Assembly (NCBI GenBank): GCA_910585965.1
Contig: CAJUHH010000009.1
Location: forward strand, 79,536 to 143,535
Direction of reading: 5' to 3'
Source of the DNA: an uncultured Lachnospiraceae bacterium
Lineage (GTDB): Bacteria; Bacillota; Clostridia; Lachnospirales; Lachnospiraceae
Length of the DNA: 64,000 nt
Position numbers and translations under genes: made by a program. Positions 59,001 through 64,000 of the stretch are shown in pieces (within the stretch, counting starts at the first letter, position 1; the number at the start of each line of letters is the position of its first letter). The notes under the pieces were generated by a model. The model ran no database searches and was not told the DNA's origin. It saw only the letters and a list, made by a program, of their open reading frames with translations.

Positions 59001-59049
59001 TGAACCAATAACACAGCCATTTTATGTTTATGTTGCACATAATAATTAA
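56017..59049 (+). CDS. Tail-associated hub protein (Tal) with fibre-like C-terminus
   Basis: A 1010-residue protein. Residues 1-380 form the hub fold (LFDRPVPPAYILTKANHDRMHVLDC..., FLLSSVKTESNGQISECKDCEAVGLETMLGQKYLELFSINMG). A coiled coil lies around 380-490. Then come gp18-like beta-repeat fibre segments, with GVYIGTDGIALGANNVLKLSGDGTFYAEKGYLGG repeated as GIYLGTDGIALGANSVFKVTPQGDITARSGTIGG near 745-860. No lytic motif is seen. From about 58730 the DNA turns abruptly AT-rich to the end (residues about 905-1010), consistent with exchange of the distal domain. ATG overlaps the Dit stop. Confidence 0.85.
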   Translation: MSLSFHTNLFDRPVPPAYILTKANHDRMHVLDCAEKKYFFKFNAPDVIQFKCYMQIDNRKNPAYDSIVEGQFIEVEELGRFLLSSVKTESNGQISECKDCEAVGLETMLGQKYLELFSINMGTTESIDGVKFYNLANPAKSLLHLVLDKCPDWTLGHIDTSLMNLERCFETTRQDVYSFLTQDAAAAFQCVFLFDTMYQRIHAYAEDTIGKDTDIFVTYDNLLKKTDISSSIDDIKTCLTVTGADDLNLREVNMGYDKIYMLDYFHSPEFMSQELCDAYSKWIKKWSDSLPGYSSLLSQYQNYYNQINDLTHTKMPSNPESTNWTEYGLVPLQEKLASYERRQSIMIKAGQGKEDHKDYNTLYLPVFRTIQTIQSQISTVERQISALKTRQSSIGTQMDAIISSIGMQQNFTPKQLKELSKFIREDELSSSNFVATDTMTDSERMDMLKEMLAFGQKELLKASQPQLQFRAEMLNLFEMKEFQNASSDFEPGNYIHIIIRDNYIVKARLLTMDMDFYHPDDFSVTFGNMNKVKGKNIYTDTTKALNAASSVAATVSFNSSSWNRANKEADDLSKAIANGLLAAGESLKTSRSDVTIDDRGIIISNTPESKYPNDRIFIGDSQILFSDDAFQTVKTALGRVQYTKQGTTYNDFGLIAHLVLAGYIGGSVIEGSEIYGGILQSTNYSAGKTGTRIDLNKGTFEFNAGNESKLTLDEKGILTVKGTIKAEKGWIGGQNAFMIEDGKIYCQKNSLASSANGVYIGTDGIALGANNVLKLSGDGTFYAEKGYLGGTSGFVLEKNKLYHGKSSISDAKAGIYLGTDGIALGANSVFKVTPQGDITARSGTIGGARISNDSIRAENGNWWINSNGKASFDDVHISNVHSGSSFGGVSYDGSTTRGEFGGGFGADNSFRLQGDALGNFNDLVVNNITAENVKNTGVLNGYATTDSLNNAIKRINTLENKTSHWEKVYSITGLRTTTHGCVGTDGSTVLALTTCEPITQPFYVYVAHNN

Positions 59050-59070
59050 CCGCTAAAGTTGGAGAAATAA

Positions 59071-59271
59071 ATGATCAAAAACTACCAAATCCTAAAAGAA
59101 CAAATCAACTATTCTATCGAAAACAGCGGCCTCGACATCGGAGCCGCTTATTTTATTATGAAAGACATTATGAACAATCTGGAGCATTTATATTATGCTC
59201 AGGTAAACAAAGAGTGCCTCGCAGAAGCGGAACACAAAGAAGACGGCGAGGACAATGAAACAAACAACTAA
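59071..59271 (+). CDS. Small tail-locus protein (66 aa)
   Basis: A soluble helical protein, MIKNYQILKEQINYSIENSGLDIGAAYFIMKDIMNNLEHLYYAQVNKECLAEAEHKEDGEDNETNN, with an acidic tail. The ATG has TTGGAGA upstream. Proteins of this length and pattern (N-terminal helix with 'GAAYFIMKDI') lie between Tal and BppU in Firmicutes prophages and probably assist baseplate assembly. Function is inferred from position. Confidence 0.7.
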   Translation: MIKNYQILKEQINYSIENSGLDIGAAYFIMKDIMNNLEHLYYAQVNKECLAEAEHKEDGEDNETNN

Positions 59272-59301
59272 ACGACTTACTTTTCAGAAAGGAGGACTAC
59301 C

Positions 59302-60399
59302 ATGCCTGACGCAATTACTCCCCTTATCCAGCAATATACTGTAGATTTTGCAAGCAATAATAATTTTTTGTTTGTAAAAGGCATACAAGGCGACGGATAT
59401 GGGACAAGATATGTGGATATCTCGCTTATGAACAACGGCCAGCCCTATATGGTGGACCGTGAAGCGGTAACGGTATCCATCCGTGGAACCAAGCCGGACA
59501 ACCACGCCATTTTCAATGAATGCGAAATATTGGACAGCAATACCATCCGGGTAGAAATCACGCAGCAAATGTCCGCTATTGACGGACGAAGCAATTATGA
59601 AGTCTCGATCATGTCCAATCTTGAAAACCGCACCCTTACATCCTTTCCATTTTTTATCATCATTTCCAAATCAAGTTTTGATGTGGGATATGTCGTGTCC
59701 TCTGACGAATTCGGACTTTTAATTGAAAAAATCAACCAGGTCCACAAAATCCAGGCTGATTTATCCGACCTGAAATCAGAAATGGAAAATGTAACCCAGA
59801 ATTGTAATACTGCAACCGAACATTGCTTGGAAGCAACTGAAAATGCAGTCCAAGCTACACAGGAATGCAACGATGCCACAGCCCATTGCATCGATGCCAC
59901 CAATACCGCGAACGAAACGATCCATGCTATGAACCTCTTAAATGACGCAGTATCCGATGCAGAACAAATAAGAATAGCAAATGAAAACCAGCGGATAACC
60001 AATGAGGAGGAACGCAAGCAAAACGAAATCGAGCGGAAAAATGCGGAAATACAGAGGCAGAATCTTTTCGAAACAACAATCCTTGACGTTACATCAGCAA
60101 CGGCCAATGCCAACACAGCCGCCGACTCCGCAAATATGGCAGCCGGCAATGCGAACAAAGCTACCGAACGGGCCAATAATGTTTCCAATGACCTGGAAAA
60201 TAAACTGGCTTCCGGATATTTTAACGGAAGGGACGGCAAAGACGGCATTGATGGAAAAGACGGTATTGTCACGACCATAGAAGGGCAAATCGCCTTTGAA
60301 ATCGAAAACGAAAACTTAATGCTCTATTACAATGATGCGGATCATCCTCCCGATGCCCACATTGATGACAATGGATGCCTCATTCTGGCAGTTGGATAA
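59302..60399 (+). CDS. Baseplate upper protein (BppU-like)
   Basis: A 365-residue protein. Residues 1-140 form the BppU N-terminal domain: IQQYTVDFASNNNFLFVKGIQGDGYGTRYVDISLMNNGQPYMVDREAVTVSIRGTKPDNHAIFN, then RVEITQQMSAIDGRSNYEVSIM. A long coiled coil follows (HKIQADLSDLKSEMENVTQNCNTATEHCLEATENAVQATQEC...). Near 308-320 there is a short collagen-like NGRDGKDGIDGKDG, then a small C-terminal beta segment. It binds fibre trimers. The ATG has AAAGGAGG upstream. Confidence 0.85.
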   Translation: MPDAITPLIQQYTVDFASNNNFLFVKGIQGDGYGTRYVDISLMNNGQPYMVDREAVTVSIRGTKPDNHAIFNECEILDSNTIRVEITQQMSAIDGRSNYEVSIMSNLENRTLTSFPFFIIISKSSFDVGYVVSSDEFGLLIEKINQVHKIQADLSDLKSEMENVTQNCNTATEHCLEATENAVQATQECNDATAHCIDATNTANETIHAMNLLNDAVSDAEQIRIANENQRITNEEERKQNEIERKNAEIQRQNLFETTILDVTSATANANTAADSANMAAGNANKATERANNVSNDLENKLASGYFNGRDGKDGIDGKDGIVTTIEGQIAFEIENENLMLYYNDADHPPDAHIDDNGCLILAVG

Positions 60400-60533
60400 T
60401 ACATCTGCTATTTATTTTCCTTTTCTGTTCCTGCCAGAACATGCCATACCCATTTTTTATATTTCAAGAACCTAATTCTTCATATCATGGAGAATTGCTT
60501 ATTTTTTACAAAATTAAAGGAGGTACATACTCT

Positions 60534-61421
60534 ATGCCAAAATTAAATTTAGGAAAAGTAGTCGGCGATAAGGGAGATCCTTTCGTATTCGAGGATTTTA
60601 CATCCGAACAGTTAGACGGATTGACTCCCAAAATGCTCAAAGGAAACGTCACCACTTTGGATCCGGACCAGAATGCAACCGTCGATATCCGCAAAGAAGG
60701 CTTGAACAACTACATAGATTTTGGAATTCCCCGCGGCCTGAACGGTTCGGAAATCAAAAGTATTTCTGCAGAAAATGTAGAAATGTCGGACGGAAATACA
60801 TTGGAAAATACCATGGCAACGGTCAATGAAAATATTGCTGGAATTGAGGAGCCGGTATTCGATGATACCACGGACACATATGCCTCATTGGCCGAATCTA
60901 ACGCAGCAGCCGAAACAGCAAGCAACGCCATCCAAAGCCATACCAGCATATTCTCCACGCTGTCTAATATGAAAAAAAGCTTATCCGCTATTGTGCAGGG
61001 ATTAAAAGTATTGGGAAGCAATGTCGGCGGCATACGTGGTATATCATCTGCACTGGATTCCCAGAGGGAAGATATTGCTGCTTCCAGCAAGGCGGTTAGT
61101 TTGTTAAACAGCAATTTAAATCCTGAAATTTTAACAAATGGATTTATTGATTTTAACAAATACTATCGCATTGACTTACTAATACGGGAAAATAGAGTAG
61201 CATCTGGAATTTATACAGCAAGCTTTATAAATGTGACAAAATACGGCACCCAAGTATTTTCTTTTTTAGCACATAATATTGATCATATGTTTGCTGGCAT
61301 AGCCAAAATAGAGTTTAAAAATAACGCTATATCCGTATTGCCTAGAGTGGGCAAAAATTTAAATACTGGTAATAGTTTCGATTTTACTTATACTATCATT
61401 CAGGCAATAGGATATAAATAA
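60534..61421 (+). CDS. Tail fibre: constant region plus currently expressed C-terminal cassette A
   Basis: A 295-residue protein. Residues 1-190 are constant: MPKLNLGKVVGDKGDPFVFEDFTSEQLDGLTPKMLKG, then IDFGIPRGLNG (a GxPRG trimerisation-like motif), followed by a coiled coil. At codon 191 (61104) lies the 18-bp site TTAAACAGCAATTTAAAT, encoding LNSNLN. The variable tip follows: PEILTNGFIDFNKYYRIDLLIRENRVASGIYTASF. The ATG at 60534 has AAAGGAGG upstream; a longer frame to 60375 begins inside BppU. Three further cassettes and more sites lie downstream, so the tip is probably switchable by inversion. The receptor-binding role is inferred. Confidence 0.85.
   Translation: MPKLNLGKVVGDKGDPFVFEDFTSEQLDGLTPKMLKGNVTTLDPDQNATVDIRKEGLNNYIDFGIPRGLNGSEIKSISAENVEMSDGNTLENTMATVNENIAGIEEPVFDDTTDTYASLAESNAAAETASNAIQSHTSIFSTLSNMKKSLSAIVQGLKVLGSNVGGIRGISSALDSQREDIAASSKAVSLLNSNLNPEILTNGFIDFNKYYRIDLLIRENRVASGIYTASFINVTKYGTQVFSFLAHNIDHMFAGIAKIEFKNNAISVLPRVGKNLNTGNSFDFTYTIIQAIGYK
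61104..61121 (+). repeat. Shufflon-like site A
   Basis: TTAAACAGCAATTTAAAT, in frame in the fibre gene (LNSNLN). Core TAAnCAnCAATTTA is shared with sites B to E. Confidence 0.8.
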
Positions 61422-61429
61422 GTTAAAAA

Positions 61430-61759
61430 TTAGTTGACAAAATAGCAAAAACAGGTATCTATTCTGCTCGCAGTTGTATAAGCTGGAAAATATATTTCGA
61501 GTATGCCATTCTTTATCCTTGCACTATAACAATTTCCATTTGTCGTTTGTAAACTGAAATATATAATTGATCCACCATATGGAACAGGCAATCCCGTTAG
61601 CACGGTATCTCCGTTTGCTACGGATTCATTAGGAGTTGTTTCTAATGTCACGAAGCATATTCCATTACGGACATAATACCGAGCTCCGAGGCTGAACTTT
61701 TCCCCTTTGGTTGCTGTTCCTATTGTTGTTTTAGTTATGTTTTGTAAATTGCTGATTAT
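61430..61759 (-). CDS. Silent fibre-tip cassette B (inverted)
   Basis: Minus-strand open frame of about 109 codons, from site B (ATAATCAGCAATTTACAA, 61759-61742) encoding IISNLQNITKTTIGTATKGEKFSLGARYYVRNGICFVTLETTPNESV... to a stop at 61430, nine bases after cassette A's stop. It has no ribosome binding site; its ATG is six codons before the site. Tip sequence differs wholly from A. Inversion between sites A and B would fuse it to the constant part in frame. Confidence 0.8.
   Translation of the reverse strand: MISNLQNITKTTIGTATKGEKFSLGARYYVRNGICFVTLETTPNESVANGDTVLTGLPVPYGGSIIYFSLQTTNGNCYSARIKNGILEIYFPAYTTASRIDTCFCYFVN
61742..61759 (-). repeat. Shufflon-like site B (inverted)
   Basis: Read on the minus strand ATAATCAGCAATTTACAA; 14 of 18 bases match the site C/E form. 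Confidence 0.8.
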
Positions 61760-61797
61760 TTTTCGCATCTATTTTGGATTCTCAAATAGTTGGCAGA

Positions 61798-61815
61798 ATA
61801 ACCAGCAATTTAAAT
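61798..61815 (+). repeat. Shufflon-like site C
   Basis: ATAACCAGCAATTTAAAT, identical to site E over all 18 bases. Confidence 0.85.
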
Positions 61816-62232
61816 TATTCACGGTTCCGAATTAGCAATACTGCAATATCTATTGAAGAAGAAACAGAAATTACTTTGCCAATCAAAACAACGGTTACTA
61901 ACGCTGATGCAAACAATTATGTTGTTAATGAGGATGGAACTATAGCCATAAATAAAGCGGGCATTTATCTTGTATTTGCCAAAGTCCATGGTTCCTTTAG
62001 GACGAATGTTGCTGGCTATATTCGATTGGCCATAACAAGTATGTATTTTTCAAGTTATGTCGGCAATGGAAGCGACATTAGTTTACAGTTTCAAGAAAGC
62101 ATATCTGGCGCTTTTTTCATTACGAACAGGGCATTGCTCAAATTAAGCATATATTCAATGGCTGGCCAGATTAATGTATACCCGTCCTCAATATCCCCTT
62201 ATACGGAAATTATTATTGTGAAAATGAAATAA
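61798..62232 (+). CDS. Silent fibre-tip cassette C
   Basis: Plus-strand open frame of 144 codons beginning at site C (ITSNLN) and continuing NYSRFRISNTAISIEEETEITLPIKTTVTNADANNYVVNEDGTIAINKAGIYLVFAKVHGSF.... The TNF/C1q-like pattern (NAGIYLVFAKVHGSFRT...GYIRLAI) is common in phage fibre heads. No ribosome binding site precedes it. It is silent unless joined to the constant region. Confidence 0.8.
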   Translation: MTSNLNYSRFRISNTAISIEEETEITLPIKTTVTNADANNYVVNEDGTIAINKAGIYLVFAKVHGSFRTNVAGYIRLAITSMYFSSYVGNGSDISLQFQESISGAFFITNRALLKLSIYSMAGQINVYPSSISPYTEIIIVKMK

Positions 62233-62235
62233 ATA

Positions 62236-62592
62236 TTATTTTAACAGAAATGCAAAAAGTCTGTTATTGCCAGATGCATTTGCGACATAAAGTTTATCAC
62301 TCTTGTTTTGCGCGGTAATCACTAATGCATTTGGCGAGGAAAGACGTACAACATCCACGCCGTTTTGTCCGTATAAGATGGATACATGGTTGCCTGTCAT
62401 GCTAAGATTGATATGGTATACAGTGTCAAAGCTATAGTTTGACATCCAATATCCGATTAGGTATAGTTCTGGCTGTAAAATTACTGTCCGGCATAATTCT
62501 GTTCCAGTTGTCATGTTTGCTGGCAGAGTAATTGCAGCATCAACATTGCTAAGTATTAACGTACTGTTTATGATTCCTAAATTGTTGGTTAT
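62236..62592 (-). CDS. Silent fibre-tip cassette D (inverted)
   Basis: Minus-strand open frame of 118 codons beginning at site D (ATAACCAACAATTTAGGA) with ITNNLGIINSTLILSNVDAAITLPANMTTGTELCRTVILQPELYLIGYWMSNYSF..., stopping at 62236, three bases after cassette C's stop. No start signal. The frame also continues upstream of the site to an ATG without a ribosome binding site. Confidence 0.8.
   Translation of the reverse strand: MTNNLGIINSTLILSNVDAAITLPANMTTGTELCRTVILQPELYLIGYWMSNYSFDTVYHINLSMTGNHVSILYGQNGVDVVRLSSPNALVITAQNKSDKLYVANASGNNRLFAFLLK
62575..62592 (-). repeat. Shufflon-like site D (inverted)
   Basis: Read on the minus strand ATAACCAACAATTTAGGA; 14 of 18 bases match the site C/E form. 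Confidence 0.75.
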
Positions 62593-62630
62593 TTTATATT
62601 TTTCTTTGACTGATTCTTGAATATTTTTTA

Positions 62631-62648
62631 ATAACCAGCAATTTAAAT
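62631..62648 (+). repeat. Shufflon-like site E
   Basis: ATAACCAGCAATTTAAAT, identical to site C. A GATTCT-type motif lies about 20 bases upstream of both sites C and E. Confidence 0.85.
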
Positions 62649-62924
62649 AGAAATAATGCTGCTTTAAATGCAAACATAAAAAAAATTACAAGCAATGAAC
62701 TGGATAATATAAAATCCAATGGCAATTATACCGTTTACATTACCCAATCTTCTTCCGATGAAAAATTTCTTGCCGGATGTCTTATTTTTTTAGAAGTCCG
62801 AGAAATAAGAATTGACGGAAAACTTGGATACTTGCAACGTGCCAACACTATTTATGATGCACCTGCCAGATATAGAACGCTAACTCGAGCTTTTTATCTC
62901 GGTGCATGGAAATCGTGGTGGTAA
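62631..62924 (+). CDS. Silent fibre-tip cassette E
   Basis: Plus-strand open frame of 97 codons beginning at site E (ITSNLNRNNAALNANIKKITSNELDNIKSNGNYTVYITQSSSDEKFLAGCLIFL...) and ending GAWKSWW-stop. The end resembles pyocin-knob-type tips (G.Y.V...G.L.V...Y.R...G.W..W). There is no start codon or ribosome binding site near the site. Confidence 0.8.
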   Translation: MTSNLNRNNAALNANIKKITSNELDNIKSNGNYTVYITQSSSDEKFLAGCLIFLEVREIRIDGKLGYLQRANTIYDAPARYRTLTRAFYLGAWKSWW

Positions 62925-62951
62925 TTCCGCAATTAGCTTCCACGATATTCC

Positions 62952-63932
62952 CTAATTCGGATACCAGACCGAATAGGTGTCATAACCGTCCACGTCAAGT
63001 ACCATCAGTTCCCAATCCGCTTCTCCGGCCGCCTCTGCATCCTGACGTTCCCCGGAAGACAAGCGGTAAACCTCAAATACATTTTTGCTTTTTCCGTCTT
63101 CCTTTTCATAATTGATATATAGCAGACGGTCTTCATCTAAAAAGCCCACAACGCAACAAGCATTTCCACCCCAATATACCGCGTTCGGCGCTTCAAAGGC
63201 CATCACTTCCCCGGTATTTAGATCCACCCGTTCCAATATCTTTTTGCCGTTGCCTTCTACATAAAAAACAGCTAAATAAACCGTGTCCTCCGACTCCACC
63301 CATTTAAAATCATACATATTTTCCGTTTCCTTTTGGTATAGGGTTTTCCCGTTCCCGGCGCGAAGAACAACTCCTGTGATGTCTCCCCAGTCTGCCTCTT
63401 CCGTTCCCGTCAAGAATGCATAACTTTGTCCATCAGGTCCATAGTTGACCTTTACCGGGCCGGAAAATCTAAAATCACGCGCTCCACATGCGCAGTCACC
63501 CTCTTCAAGAACAATTTCATGATGCGCAAAATAAGCCGGTTCCAACATCGTCCGTTTTCCGCTCCCCAAATCATATTCATACAATCCCTCATCCGTGCAG
63601 GCAAGCATCCTTGAGGCATCCGTTGTCACATCGCATGTTCTAAATGTTCCGGGCGAAAACGAATAGAGATCTCCCATAAGCTGGTGTAAATCAAAGAGCG
63701 GGGAAGCTTCCTGAAAATCTTCATTTAAAAAATACAGTACCCCTTCCATCTCATAAATATAACCTCCATCTACAAGCTTGGGACGCCTCATTCTCGATTC
63801 CAGGCACTCCGGATCATCGTAGATTTTGTAATCCTGCCTGAAAACCTCCCTGGGTACAAAATCCGGGGCTTTCGCCAGAAAAAAAATCTTCTGTTGCAGC
63901 TTTTCATCAGAAAAATAACATTCGCTGACCAA
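62952..63932 (-). pseudogene. Beta-propeller-like protein gene lacking its normal 5' end
   Basis: About 326 codons of beta-propeller character: repeats with PVKVNYGPDGQSYAFLTGTEEADWGDITGVVLRAGNGKTLYQ, ENMYDFKWVESEDTVYLAVFYVEG, KKILERVDLNTGEVMAF and FLDEDRLLYINYEKEDGK. The frame opens just after a stop at about 63952 with a TTG and no ribosome binding site. A short overlapping frame (GTG at 63970 after AGGAGTG) would join it if one G were restored near 63950. It therefore looks frameshifted or truncated. Its 3' end lies only 28 bases from the tail locus, so it may mark the element's right edge. Confidence 0.55.
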
Positions 63933-64000
63933 AAGAAGTGTATCCTCATGTTATTCGTAACTTTACCCACTCCTAATTACCGGTAAATTCTTCAAATTAA

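Overview
The window comes from a Gram-positive, low-to-moderate-GC Clostridia bacterium, most likely a Lachnospiraceae-type gut anaerobe. The evidence is AGGAGG ribosome binding sites throughout, sigma-A promoters of the TTGACA-N17-TATAAT type, a T-box leader in front of pheST, a class B sortase, Cys/Gly-rich HCB-type and DUF3791/DUF3990 small proteins typical of that family, and GH25 lysozymes.

Layout. 1-4.3 kb: a sortase B and its likely surface substrate (cut by the window edge), then a small regulatory module (XRE repressor, SSB-like protein, small ORFs). 4.5-15.5 kb (minus strand): tail locus 1, a capsid-less siphovirus-type tail operon with its own ArpU/DUF1492-like activator, sigma-70-like factor, holin, tube, two chaperones, GH25 lysozyme, tape measure, baseplate and adhesin genes. 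It is preceded by a leader peptide and a terminator/attenuator. 15.5-18.2 kb: accessory and decaying genes (DUF4203-like membrane protein, DUF3791/DUF3990 cassette, Uma2, Cys-rich peptide). 18.3-37 kb: chromosomal core with leuS, an EF-G paralogue, aroF-tyrA-aroA, PilZ, queA, an M18 aminopeptidase and T-box-controlled pheST. This stretch carries two toxin-antitoxin loci whose toxin genes are both broken (yafQ-like internal deletion, hicA frameshift). 38-62.9 kb: tail locus 2. 62.95-63.9 kb: a beta-propeller-like host gene lacking its 5' end.

Tail locus 2 is the most unusual part. It has no visible capsid, portal, terminase or integrase gene. It starts with a divergent pair: on the minus strand a sigma-factor-like domain fused to a DUF262 domain, driven by a perfect promoter with a LexA-type box inside the spacer; on the plus strand a 927-residue single-subunit RNA polymerase of the YonO/QDE-1 two-barrel type (DxDGD motif plus C-terminal zinc ribbon). 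Then come an HU-like protein, two unknown genes, a tube-like protein, an LL-H-type holin, a two-domain NlpC/P60-GH25 endolysin, a tape measure gene, Dit, Tal, BppU-like and fibre genes. The fibre gene ends in a shufflon-like array of five alternative C-terminal cassettes in alternating orientation (+ - + - +), each beginning with a variant of an 18-bp site. The tape measure gene is interrupted by about 1.9 kb carrying a structured RNA (possibly HEARO/omega-RNA-like), a MazF-like gene and a promoter-plus-terminator small RNA gene, and it is split again at an A9 run that forms a canonical slippery heptamer.

Taken together, the window holds two unrelated phage-tail-like loci (candidate non-contractile tailocins). 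Locus 2 looks SOS-inducible, appears to have private transcription machinery, and appears able to diversify its receptor-binding tip. No tRNA, rRNA or CRISPR array was recognised.
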